The notes under the pieces were generated by a model, which had not been told where the DNA came from, did no database searches, and saw only the letters and a program-made list of their open reading frames with translations. Below are positions 1 through 11,435 of a stretch of DNA of 64,000 nucleotides, piece by piece. The stretch's first letter is position 1. Every line of letters begins with the position of its first letter. This DNA is from Stenopsyche tienmushanensis (Eukaryota > Arthropoda > Insecta > Trichoptera > Stenopsychidae): positions 372,001 to 436,000 of the forward strand of contig WACJ01000216.1 in assembly GCA_008973525.1 (NCBI GenBank), read 5' to 3'. The position numbers were made by a program, and so were the translations under genes.

Positions 1-451
1 TAGAAAATCTGAAAAACAATAAGGCTATTAAAAAATAGTATTTTAAGATTTTAATTACAAACTAAGATCGCTGTATGATAATTTTCGTTGCGATTTTCGA
101 TATGACCCAAAATTGTCCTCTTCTTCGGAAGAAATAGTATACACATTGTCAATCTCATTATTTTTCTATATTAATTTTCTTTTTTTTATAATATACATCA
201 AAAAAAAATATTTTCATAAAATGGCGACTGTTTAAAAAAAAAACATTTTTTGGCCTTATTTTTCAGTTTAATTTTTTTTTTTAAATAGTTTAAAATTAAA
301 TTGTGATATTAACCTGATGTATTTTTAAAAGTCGAAAAAATGCAAAAAACAAAATCGATCTCTTTATGAAATTAAATAAAAAATGCTTTTAAAAAAAACC
401 GCATAACTTCGAAATCGCACATAAAAAGTCGCACAAAAAGAGGTTTGAGTG
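1..451 (-). repeat. Truncated copy of a TA-flanked inverted-repeat element (family C)
   Basis: On the minus strand it begins at 451 with CACTCAAACCTCTTTTTGTG next to TA (452-453), followed by GCGATTTCGAAGTTATGCGG. An inner block near 110-150 matches 11975-12020 (the inverse of 'tactatttcttccgaagaag'). The window edge cuts the element, so its other end is unseen. Confidence 0.65.
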
Positions 452-453
452 TA

Positions 454-3400
454 TATTTAAAACAAACCTATAATTTTTGTTTTTTTTTTGAGATTTTTTA
501 AGCAATATCTAATATTATTTCGAATTTTTCTTAAAGCTATTTACGATCGAACCATTTTTAATTTTCCAATAATTCACATATTTCAGATATATCATTTATA
601 TCTGTCTCTTATCATCCCGAATTCTTTTTCACAATATTACACTCGATGTGATAACTGCCTCGTGTTTAAAGCTTTCTTAAACTCAATTGTCCGGTTATTT
701 TGAGAACCAAGATAATTAAAACACGAGAACAAGAGTTTGTTTTGTCAGTTAAGACACAAACATCAACTTAATTGCTTTGAAGAGTTTTGTTTCTTTAATC
801 TCGACCTGTGTATATAACACCTTACATACTGTTTGGGAGTTGCCTCATTATCCGAGTATCACCACATTTTTTAGTACTATCTTCGCTTTGTTGTATGCAT
901 CTCATAATCATATAAGAAGAAAAACAATTAAAATTAATTAATATTTTTCAGACACGGATAATGTCAACATACAATTCATTTGGCGACATAATGTCGACTT
1001 CAACGTTCATTCTGTTACAAATTCTTCAAAATGCTTTATACTTCATGTTTTATATCAAACAATGATCTAGCGATCATTCTTCTTAACATCAAATACGATT
1101 TAAAATGGAAAATTTATTTCTCAATTTTTTCTAATAATTTTTAAATAATATTATTTGTATGATTTTCAACAAATATTGGAATACCATTGGCATTTTAATT
1201 TTGTAATATGTTCCCTTTGTAAGTTTGAAAATTCAGGCATTTGATATGTGTACTAAAAATGGTGTTTCGAATCGGAAGACAACGATGGTGACGAACAACA
1301 TGCTGGTCTGCTATAATAAGCTTGTGCGATTTGCTAAAATAATACGGTGTAAAATCAAGACATAAAATCGTCACAATGAACACCTATTAAGATTCCATTA
1401 GAGCGGTGCTGGACTTCTTGGTTTAACACCGCGATGGCAATCATTCCGTTACCTTGTATGGCTTATTCGATTCGATTATGTATCTTTTTATTATTTTACG
1501 ACACGGGGTGTTTGTTTATATTGACGGGCGATTATTTGCGTAATTTTAATTGCTCTTTATGTAAAAATCGGGTGGTAGAGCAATAAATTCTCAAACAGAA
1601 AAAGACCAAAGATAAACAAGCCGCTGATATCGAAACCATATTTTACGATGGCGACATGGTGATTAATTATTCATAATTAAATATTGCGTAATGTCGGGAC
1701 CTTGAAATGTTTTGAAGCAATTAAGTCTTTTGCAGGCAATGCTCGGACAAGGAATTGTCTCAGGATTGTTTGGTGATTGGTTTGGGGGGCCACTTTGACT
1801 TTAAAGAGCGGAACGGTAAATCTTATAACTGACGAACATATCGGTTAATTAAAATGTCAGAGGAAGGATGGAAATTAATTATTGCGAAATTGACGGAAAA
1901 TTGCGGTGATCAGTGTGAACGATGAGAAGACTTTAATGGATCAATTTGTACAAAAATCAGAGAAGTGTTCATAAAGCCAGTTACATTTTTTTAATTCAAT
2001 GTCTACGCGAATTTAATGTTGGTTTATTGCCAATTACATGACGTCCATGTGTGTAATCAAGGAGTATTACGGAGAATCGAGCCCAATGCATATTACTCGA
2101 GGAGAATACGAGATGAGCTGATGTAGTTGCCACTTTTTATAGCCACCGATATCTACCATCATAAAATCCACATTGACTGACCGTGAAGATGCAGCGATAT
2201 TCCAATGAGTTCGTTTGGTCCACCGGTGGCTTATGATGGATTCCAATAACATTTAGAAGGGTCTACAAGAAGTCGCCTTGACTATGATGGCTTACGGCCC
2301 ACGTTAGACCTCAATATCTCAATGAGAAAAGCAAATTCAGGTGTTCAAAATTTATGCAAATATAACTGCATTGAGGCTTTAATTTCTTTTTATAATTATA
2401 ATTAAATCGACCCTTCGACCATGGAGACGCGGATATCATGATCTGCTCACGACGCTACAAATGAATCTAATATCGTGACTCTGAAATCACGATGACCTAG
2501 TTTCAATCATCAGCATTTTTGTTTTCTCAACTACATAAATTATCGTCTGCATTTGTCAGAATGTCATCTTATCATAAATCAACATGCAATATAAACCCCC
2601 TTATATTATAACGGATAAAAGTGCATCTCCATCAGAAATCGGACTCTCCCTAATACTCTATCTAATCCCCCACATTTGATTAAGCGAACGATAAAAACTA
2701 TTTATCAGATCGACGACACGATTACCAAAAATCTGATGAAATACACAGAAATCGCATAAAAACATGATATATTAAAATGATTTTGTCTCTATCACCAATT
2801 TAAAACAGTCCGAAATCAGTTCAATGACTTATGTGATATAAAATAAGCGACATGACATTTTGACAAAAAAATTACATCGCAAAAAACCTGTAACATAATG
2901 AATTAAAAACGCTTTTTTGTCGCTTGGCTTACATTGACCAACTTATCTAATGTTTAAAACAACTTTCAGGGAACATTCAGCAGGTTGTTTGAGAGGCTCT
3001 CATCATGATTACTAAAATATAATTGTTGAAGCGAATCATGTGGAATTATCGGTGGGATAAACCATTTCAACATCCCCATTAAAGAATCACTTCTCTTCGA
3101 AAATCATCGTTCACATTATATAACTCGGTTATAACGAGCTCCAAACACAAATAGTTCTTCAATATTACACAATAAAATGTGTATATCATCTTCATTTTTA
3201 ATTTTATTTGTTTGATGTGTCTAAAGGAATTTTAAATATATACGTCGATATTAATCGAATAGTGGAATGATGGCTTATTGAATATAGTATTTACTCGCTT
3301 TATCCGTGATCTCGTTCAATTCAAGCGTGTTTATGTTATGACAAATGTGTGATTACAAATTTATATGCGGAATTTGATTTACGGCCCGTTGTCATTCGTT

Positions 3401-3789
3401 TATACACTGGTCATTTGATATAAGATCCCATAACGGTATTTAAAATGCTGGTACTAATCCTTGAAGTCATGTGAGTCAAGTCGGTATTCGGATTGAACAT
3501 TTGACAAATAAACAGTGTTGTCTATATTCTGAAGATGATTCACCGCAACGTTGAGCGATCAAATGCCAAATCAAAAGTTGTACGATCCCAAATTTGGTGA
3601 TTTTTCCGATCGATATCATCGCCCAATGCCATCGATTATGTCATGTCGTTTCATTGAAAGGTGGCATGTTTATATAATAAATAATGCACATCCGGTGCTT
3701 TCGGTTGGGAGCACCTGCCTACGTATTAGCAATTCATATGAATAGGTCCCCACACCGACGATATCAGTGAAAGTATGAATGAAGCTCAA
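454..3789. other. AT-rich interval, no gene seen
   Basis: Only short overlapping frames without recognisable domains. No tRNA, splice-supported exon or terminal-repeat pair was identified. Confidence 0.6.
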
Positions 3790-4290
3790 AAATGAATGAA
3801 GCCCCCGCAACTTGCGGGTCACACCAACGATTAAAACGTCAATGGATGGGCCCAGACCATGTGCCGCTACTGGCCAACATTTATCGGTCATTCATCATTG
3901 ACGCCTTGACCGCTGGATGGAAGCCTACGTACAAGCTATTCAACAGGCCGACGTCAGAAATGACGTCGAGACTCCTCCAACGGCACTCGGTCGTGCCCAA
4001 ACGAATGCAGACATCCCTAGGGAAATCACTGATCATCCATCCCCACATGTCATCGCCAATCAACACATTGCCGATCCCCAGATCAGTCCTTACCATTCGA
4101 CACTCCACAACCGATCGAAAGCAGTCGCATTTGATTTCGACCATTCAAAACCAATTTCGACACACGTCTTCAATGAGAACGATTTCATTCACTATTGCAT
4201 TTATTATTAATGATTTTTTTTTGTGCCAGCGCTACGTAGCTCTGACATTTAACCGGGTGTTTGCCGTGAAATCGATTTGTCGATAATGTT
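3790..4290. other. Unrecognised GC-richer block with overlapping ORFs
   Basis: Several overlapping frames are open: 164 aa from 3792 (+), 97 aa from 3917 (+), 87 aa from 4144 (-). None shows a domain I recognise and they overlap each other, so at most one could be real. A small inverted repeat CCCGCAA-c-TTGCGGG sits at about 3804-3818. It could be a decayed transposon or a lost exon. Confidence 0.3.
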
Positions 4291-4604
4291 ATTATTTAAC
4301 ACTGAACAAACTGGTGCGATTTAGCTTGGTTCGTTGTGTTGTTTATCCACAAAAAGGAAAAATTGCCTGTAAAAATCCAGCGACCTTGATAGTGCCCACG
4401 TATTGATCAATAATGAACCGCCATAATGCTATCGTTTTGTAATAACTTCACACCTACTTATTGAAACTGAGCGTTTAAAAAAATATCTTAAATTGAAAGG
4501 TGATGCCACTTCTGCTAATATGAATGATTTCCACATCCATCTAGCAATTTTGCGGTTGTTTATTTGCAAATAAAGTGCTTTGTATCGGATTTTCAATTCA
4601 TATG

Positions 4605-4633
4605 AATCTGTCGAGGGTCATCCTCGACAGATT
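4605..4633. other. Perfect 12-bp hairpin, 5-nt loop
   Basis: AATCTGTCGAGG (4605-4616) pairs exactly with CCTCGACAGATT (4622-4633) around loop gtcat. It is in unannotated AT-rich sequence about 230 bp left of the Tigger terminus. Role unknown. Confidence 0.75.
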
Positions 4634-4860
4634 TACGCAGAACAATTCTGCAATATTTTTCTAATGATATAAGAGCCTACTGTAACCAAAATATTCGGCC
4701 GTCATTACTAATATGATCATTGATAAAATGTATATTTATGAAAGAATATTTTTTTTGTTATGACTTGGGCTTCGAATCGAAACTCAACCCTATACCGGAA
4801 AATCCGTTATTTTCCGAAATCGGATCGAAAATATCGGTTTATTTCGATTCAGTAAACGTA

Positions 4861-6400
4861 CAGTAGAACTTCGATTATCCAGATCTAATTGGGGATGAAA
4901 AGAGTCCGGATATTATACTATATTTACATATATTAGGGTGTCCCATAAGTTTCTTTCGTTTTTATATTAAGAAAAAAAATTGTATTACATCAAAATTTAT
5001 TGAATAATATATGATCCATTCTGTTCTATTACCTTTCTCCGTTTCTCCGGAAGCCTCATAATGCCTTCTTGCCAAAATTTCCCAGGTTTGTTGGCAAAAT
5101 ATTGATCAAGGTACATTTTTATATCATTTTTGAATTAAAATTTTTACCACGTAAAGAATTTTTCAATGAAAGAACTACATAATAATCTGAAGGAGCAATG
5201 TCTGGAGAGTATGGAAGATGAGGTAAAACATCCCATTCAAATGATAATAATTTATTTCTGACGAGCAAAGACACATGAGGCCTGGCGTTATCGTGATGAA
5301 AAACAACGCCTCGTCTATTCAGTAATTCTGGCCTTTTTCTGGCAATTGCATCCTTTAGGTTGTCCAGTTGGAAACAGTATTTTGTTTAATTGATCGTTTC
5401 ACCCTTGCTGAAGTAGCTCATAATAAACTACCCCTTTGCAGTCCCACCAAATGCATAGCAAAACTTTTTTGGATGTAGGCCAGGTTTAGCTACTTTTAAA
5501 GCTTCTGTACCCTTGGTCCGAGATCATTTACGTTGGATATTCTCATAGAGTATCCAACTTTCATATCCAGTGACAAATCTCTTCAAAAAAGATTAGCTAT
5601 TATGTCGTTGGAGAAGAAGATCGCATGTTGATATTTCAAGCGTATTCGCTAAAATTTATTTGAGTTTTCAGTTCATGAGTAAGCCGCACATTTGAACGAT
5701 TGATGTAGCCCAATTTTGTCAGATGATTATGGAAGGATGTTCGTAGAATTTCCAACCTGTTAGCTATTTCGCGAACAGTATATCGCGGGTTTTCTTCAAC
5801 CATGGCTATGATTAGATCTGTGTTCATTTGCGAAAGAAACTTATGGGACAACCTAATACCTGAATTACACTCTTCTTGGTTATCAAACCATTTCATAGTG
5901 ATATCTATACACTGAAAAGCTTTAAAATGTGCAGGACTAATATCTCCCCCCTCGCAAATCTCTTCTTCATCTTCTCAATATTGTTCTTCTGAGGCAGATA
6001 TTTCTTTAATTATTTCCTCATCATTAAAAATTTGGAATCCAGGATTGTTTTCATCGCAATTCAACCACTCAGTTACATCTTATTCGTTGCATTCAGCACA
6101 TATAGAAAGTTATGCTATTGTTTCCGAAATGTCTCCTATATCAAGTTCTACCGTGTTATTGGAACTTACTAATGGTCTTTTCAAAATTTTATTTTATGAT
6201 TTTTACAAAGTTGACACACCTAAAGAATTCCAGCTATCTGCTGCGATGTAGCAACAATCTTTTAAATTTATTTTCTTGTAGAAAGCTGATAACTGCTTCT
6301 TCATTATTTTTATCTGCTAGCAATAATCGTCGAAGCATCTGATTTCTATATAAAAGTGACATGTGGTGGAAGAAATTTTCTTTGAATTGTATTGAAAAAA
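4861..6400 (-). mobile_element. Decayed pogo/Tigger (jerky-like) transposon, interrupted by a mariner
   Basis: The terminus at 4861 begins CAGTAGAACTTCGATTATCC next to a TA, a classic Tigger/pogo end. On the minus strand from about 6375 to 5859 the broken frames read in order like the DDE-1 domain and tail of jerky/Tigger transposases: FLPPHVTSL-like, INLKDCCYIAADSWNSL, SWNKIL-like, DVTEWLNCDENNPGFQIFND, a DEEE acidic run, then FKAFQCIDITMKWFDNQEEC. Many stops and shifts show it is inactive. The mariner at 4933-5856 sits between this coding tail and the terminus. The N-terminal end was not found. Confidence 0.85.
4933..5856 (-). mobile_element. Internally deleted mariner with both terminal inverted repeats, nested in the Tigger
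   Basis: Ends are TTAGGGTGTCCCATAAGTTT... on the left (4933-4958) and the matching inverse on the right (5831-5856), each flanked by TA. Length is 924 bp, against about 1.3 kb for a full mariner. On the minus strand the transposase appears as NTDLIIAMVEENPRYTVREI, GYINRSNVRL, later frames with HHDNARPHV and PYSPDIAPSDYY, with several stops. The first helix-turn-helix is missing: the right inverted repeat runs straight into the second DNA-binding segment. The same junction occurs in the copy at 24898-25385, so this is a shared deletion derivative. Confidence 0.9.
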
Positions 6401-6654
6401 TTTTTTCACACAGTAATAGATCAGATATTGGATGTCCAGTTGATCGTCTTTATATAAACCACATAAAAAATACACTCTTCAAGTTCTGTATTTCCTGATT
6501 TTTTCATAATTTTGTTCTGAGTTTCCATCTTCTGATATTAAACTTTTGAAGAGTGAGTAAATTTAAAATCGATGAAGTCTTTAATGCCATAATCGCTTTA
6601 CACCGATCACTTTCTGTCAGCTCCTATCAGCGTAAGACAATCTTAAATTCGAGG

Positions 6655-6928
6655 CAGTGTCAATTGTAAATAAGCACTGTTGATAGCATACAAGACCACG
6701 TCATTTTTTTACATAAACAATACACAAGAAATCGATTCATTTGCTCCTGCTTTAGAAAGAAATGATAATTGGACAAAGAATGCGGGGAAGCTCTCCGTCT
6801 CTGTCTCCCGAACTGCGATACGTTATCTCTCTGTCTCTGTCTGTCTCCGAGCTCAATGTACAAGAGTGCTCTTTCTGATAAACGGAGGGGGATCCCAGGC
6901 CCTGGGATAGTACTCCTTTAGGGGTTAA
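6655..6928 (-). repeat. TTAA-terminated (piggyBac-like) MITE family B, copy 1
   Basis: Read on the minus strand it begins at TTAA 6925-6928 followed by CCCCTAAAGGAGTACTATCC and a GAGACAGAGACAGAGA run. It ends near the block around 6660-6700 that matches the 'cactgtcgatagca' region of the copy at 34278. The TTAA target and CCC start are piggyBac-like. No transposase is present. Confidence 0.6.
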
Positions 6929-7663
6929 ACAATTAGTAAACTTCGTAATATGCAATCCATCACGTACATGAACAAAAATTGACACATTTATTCACGTGCA
7001 AATCAGCAATTTATACATATTTTATTTTATTTTAATAATCGAGGAGGAAGAGTCGAGCCCATTCGGTCCCGACATTCTTATGCAGAATTCATGTGATTGT
7101 ATTCATCTAATAATACTGTAATAAACCAAAATTCCAGCTTGTATTTTATCAACAAAAAAAATGTTCTGAATTGAACTCAAAAATTAATCATTCGGAGATG
7201 AATTAAAAACCGAGAAAAGATTTCACGAATCGGCACTCCGAACCGGTTCATTTTACCATACAACCTTATTTTAGATGTTCAATCAATCTTTCGACCCAAT
7301 AATATTACTCTAAATACTAAATGTATCTAACATATTTATTATACAAATCTCAAACTTTCCCTTAGAAATATTCGGAGAATATAGATTATAATTTATTATA
7401 AATTTATTTTGTCAATTTTTCAAATGAAAAATGATAACAGCACGCAATTAAAAAGCATACAGTGATATAATATGAGGTTCGCCGAATATTTTTTTAAACC
7501 CATTGGATTACCACATCAGGTTATAGACTCGTTTAAATTACAGTGAGATTATTAATACGAGGCGACTAATTTCATTTTCGCATGAACGAATGCTATTGAT
7601 GACATTCATATTTAAATTTCGTATTGATTTTATCTATTTGAATGCCAGCTCAGGACATGATTG

Positions 7664-7745
7664 CAAAAAAAATTGACTCAAGTTGGAATCGAATTGGCGA
7701 CCTCTCACTGTCCGGGCGTCTGCTCTATTCAGCTTCAATGTATCC
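7664..7745 (-). repeat. tRNA-derived SINE head or tRNA pseudogene with Pol III-type terminator
   Basis: On the minus strand the sequence reads AGCTGAATAGAGCAGACGCC (A-box-like D arm), then GAGAGGTCGCCAATTCGATT with TCC (B-box-like TPsiC arm), spaced as in a tRNA, followed by a T8 run at 7668-7675, a Pol III terminator. The stems do not fold into a clean cloverleaf by eye, so a functional tRNA is unlikely. Confidence 0.4.
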
Positions 7746-8860
7746 AGGTCAAATTTAGTATCGTTTATGAGAATAGCACGTCTTTTTTCGTGGTTATATA
7801 TTTTTTATTTCTATAAACGTACTCAATTAATTAACATCAGTCAATATACTTTATCAGAACCATCAGGATAAACTTGATTCGAGATAATCAATTGGATGTA
7901 TTAATATGTCCGATCTTTTAAATTTATCGACGTGATGATCACAGTCTATTTTTTCGCCAGATTTTTTCACCAGAGTCCAAGAACAAATCCACAATGTCAA
8001 TGCTTAACTCTAATATATTTATTTAGTGCTCTAATATTTTAGCACCGTTGTAATCTACGAAGAACGCAAGCATAGATAACTGGAAATTCATCGGACACCA
8101 CATTTAGCAAAATTAATGTCCGCAAGATCCAGGAACAGGACGTCTCGGGTCTTCATTATTATGAAGAAGCTCGATCCAGACGGCCTCGCAAACAGTAATA
8201 GGACTTTTGATGGGGCTAATTACTATTCTAAGCTCACCCAGAACACGAATAATAAATATGAGCCGACAAGACCATATATCAATATGAAGTTAAAAAATGA
8301 AGAGATCGAGTGCTCCTGCATACGAGTCGCCATCCATGGCTAATTGCACGATCCGAGCGATATAAGTAAACCATTACACGTGTAGATGGCAGCCGAAGAT
8401 AAGCGAATCTTGCAAAGCAAACTCGACTTGATGTAAGGTGATCCAGGCTCATATAGCATATTGTTATGATGGCTAAAGCTGACTGAATATAATGGATTGA
8501 TAAATGACCGCGGCGATCAAAAGCTCCACATACATTACTGGAGTGGTTATTTGCCTGTCCGACTATGGGACTTATTCCACGATCTTATGATAGACGATGC
8601 CAAATGCTGAATACTCGAAAAGGATATTAATTTTAATGCCACATTAATATCATGTTGAGGCCATGCTTTGATAGGCTTTGTTGGACGATGTTAATTTAGA
8701 ATAAATTCGAAGTATGCTCGTACATTTGTCGATGACTCTTTTATTTAAAAAGTTGGCCATGGTCTTCCACGCTGACATGAATAACCTACAAAACTACATT
8801 TTTTCACAATTTCAAGTATTAAGCAAGAATAAAATTATAAATTGCCCGCAACTTCAAATA

Positions 8861-9370
8861 TTAACCCTTTATATAACATGCGCACAGATCTGTGCATTTC
8901 ATCACTTCTACTTTGTATACAAAAAACCTGTTAAAATGTATTTTTTACTTAAAAGTATTTATTTAACAATAATTATCGACTAGTTCAAATGGATCAAAAC
9001 TTGCACAAAAAAAGCTGTCTATGAGTCAAAATGCCAGTTTTAAATTTGTACGCACATCTAAATTTGATTTTAATCTTTTGCGCGCGAGAGGTGACTCTCA
9101 CTCACCACTCGGTTTTTATGCAAAAACTCGATGCACAGCAACAACTGTTTATTTTTAATTCGCCGGGCATGCATCTTGGCAATTGTTTTATGAAATATCA
9201 CACACAGCAAAATTACTTTTAACTACTAATAAATTATATTCATAAAGGTGTAAATTTATGTGTGTGTAATAATTTTAAGTTAGAAGTAAGAAATTCGCCA
9301 AAATTGCTGCGAAATGTGTCTAGTAGCTAGTTCGCCGCGCGAAAAAAGGGTCTCGAGTTCAAAGGGTTAA
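8861..9370. mobile_element. Candidate piggyBac-like MITE bounded by TTAA
   Basis: TTAACCCTTT at 8861 faces AAAGGGTTAA at 9370, giving a 510-bp unit with TTAA at both ends and CCCTTT termini. A 14-bp palindrome GCACAGATCTGTGC lies at 8882-8895, near the left end, and 'ctcgagttcaaaggg' marks the right end. Internal inverted similarity beyond CCCTTT is weak, so the two ends may belong to different elements. Confidence 0.45.
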
Positions 9371-9554
9371 TACATTACTTGATATTTTATAAAATAACAT
9401 TTTTTTTGTACAAACTCTTAGCGGTATTTATTATGACGGATACCATTTTTTTCTACAACAAGCAAATAACTAAGATTTCACGCCAAACTCATGCAATTAT
9501 ATAAATCGATATAATTTTTAAAGGATTCAAGATATTTTAGTAGCTCAAATATGA

Positions 9555-9709
9555 AACCACGTTTGTGTAATATATAATAAAATAGGTAACCTGTTGATCT
9601 AGTGGTTGCTTTATGCTACGTATATACATAAAAACACACAATAGAGGCGGCGCGGCGCGTGCGCGTAACATCGTCATGATGTATGCGCCGGGGACCCGCA
9701 TATAACGTG
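9555..9709 (+). repeat. Dispersed repeat family E, copy 1
   Basis: Shares with 17439 the strings GTTTGTGTAATATATAATAA, 'ctagtggttgctttatgcta' and the GC-rich 'ggcgcgtgcgcgtaac' segment. The 'ctagtggttgc' portion resembles a tRNA D arm, hinting at SINE origin, but no clear B box is seen. It abuts the TTAA of the next element. Confidence 0.6.
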
Positions 9710-10801
9710 TTAACCCTTTTGGTCCCAGACATTTTTGGGTGGTACGTGCTAAAATCCCCACGCTGTTTTGAATATAATTTAAAATATATATATATAATTA
9801 TAAAAAGCATACAGGAAAAAATTGAATTTCAAAACATAACTACAGCCTCAAATAATATACCAAAAAATTAAAACTTAGATCTTCTTTTGCCTTTGCAAAA
9901 TACACATCTGAAAATAAAATATGTATTTTAATTTCCAATAAGATTTTCTACATTTTCTGTCCGGCAATTTTTTAAAGCCAGCAGAAAATCGACGATTTTA
10001 AGCACCTTGTTCTGATTTATACTCTATCCATTCACTTCCAATTTTTTTTCTAAAATATTGATGGTGAACATGGGCGCCCGCAGAAATTTTTCTAATGGGG
10101 GCAAAATATTTTTAGTAATGTTTTAGTAATGTCCCTCCTCACTTTGTTTATGCTAACACGAAGTGATTTAAAATAAAAGTAACATTATTTGACTATTTTC
10201 AATCCGAAGTACCCCCTTGCCCCCCTTGCGGGCGCCCATGATGGTGAATTGTAGACGAGTTTGAATTGTATTATAGAAGTTTTTTTTGTTTAACGATGCT
10301 TCAAATTTTATGAAAAAATATGTAATCTTGGTGTATTTTGCTTTTACATATTTTTCGATAAAGGAATTTTCATTTATTAATATAAAACACTATCAAATAT
10401 AATATACGATATTATAATATACGACTCTCAAATTTTGCGAAAGAAGAAAATAGGACAGGTACCCTTTTTTTTTAAAACATGTACAAAGGTCTGTACATTC
10501 ATATAATATTTCAACAGTTTTTCCTTTCTAAATGTAGAAATCTCGGACTTCAAAATTCACACCGAGTGATCATCTCTTCCAATTAATATATTGAAGATTT
10601 AATTATTATATATTTTTTTAAAATTGGTTTATTCGGTTAAAAAAGGGGTACTCCTGTGTGTGTTTTTTGTTTCGCGATGATTAAATGATATTTGTCTCTT
10701 ATATAAGGCATTGAAATGAGCGCCGACGAATCGGCGCTATGGGGCTTTTAGCATAGTTTGGGTGCGGCGGTAGATCGGCGCTCTGGGATCAAGAGGGTTA
10801 A
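9710..10801. mobile_element. piggyBac-like non-autonomous element with TTAA duplication, about 1.08 kb
   Basis: TTAA at 9710-9713 is followed by CCCTTTTGGTCCCAGA; TTAA at 10798-10801 is preceded by the inverse of CCCTCTTGATCCCAGA (14 of 16 positions match). A subterminal hairpin AGCGCCGA-cgaa-TCGGCGCT lies at 10719-10738. No transposase ORF is visible. An hAT-type MITE is nested at 10069-10240. Confidence 0.78.
10069..10240. mobile_element. hAT-type MITE, 172 bp, with perfect 8-bp target duplication
   Basis: The termini are CATGGGCGCCCGCA (10069-10082) and its exact inverse (10227-10240). Flanks are ATGGTGAA at 10061-10068 and again at 10241-10248. An 8-bp duplication with short inverted termini is the hAT signature. 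The unit is nested in the TTAA-bounded element, so it inserted later. Confidence 0.88.
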
Positions 10802-11435
10802 GAAAGGATATTGTCTAGAATTTATTCAACAATAATAATGATAAATGCCCATTTAAATCACGCACTAACCATGCATTCTGTACTGAGAAAACATTTGGCG
10901 TCAGATTCTTTGTATATTTGATTTTTTTGATCTTAAAAAAATAATTTTCATATAAAGGTTGATTAGATTTTTTTTAGTTTGAAATATATTATTAAAAAAG
11001 GGATTAAGACTATTTATATTTTATTCTAAGACGTATTTGATGACATTGACGTCATTTTCACTCACAATCAATATAGATAAAAAATAACTTCATATTCACT
11101 TAAAATTATTGAAATCGATTGGCTTAAAAACACATGAAAGCGTTTGCATGAATTGCCGTAATTATAGTGTTATGACGTTTCCCATTCACATTGTTTTTCA
11201 CTTGGCCTTTGTCCGAAAAGGAAATAACAGGGTTATTTCCAACTATAGCAACGTGAGCTATTTTGACATTATGCTTTTTATCGCCTACTTTCGAAATAAA
11301 TTTAATCATCTAAAAAACGAAATTTAATTCGAACGAAATATATTAGATCCGCCAGATCAAGTGTTGCCAAATTCAGTCAGATATAGTTATAAAACCACTT
11401 ATAACAACAAGCTCATTTTTAGTCTAATCACAGTA

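Noticed and set aside
4775..4860. Additional hAT or satellite family of ccgaaa/cggttt words, also near 30330 and 21430
   Set aside because: The shared words are too short and degenerate to define boundaries.
8861..9370. Confident piggyBac element
   Set aside because: Only CCCTTT is shared between the two ends, so I keep it as a low-confidence candidate.
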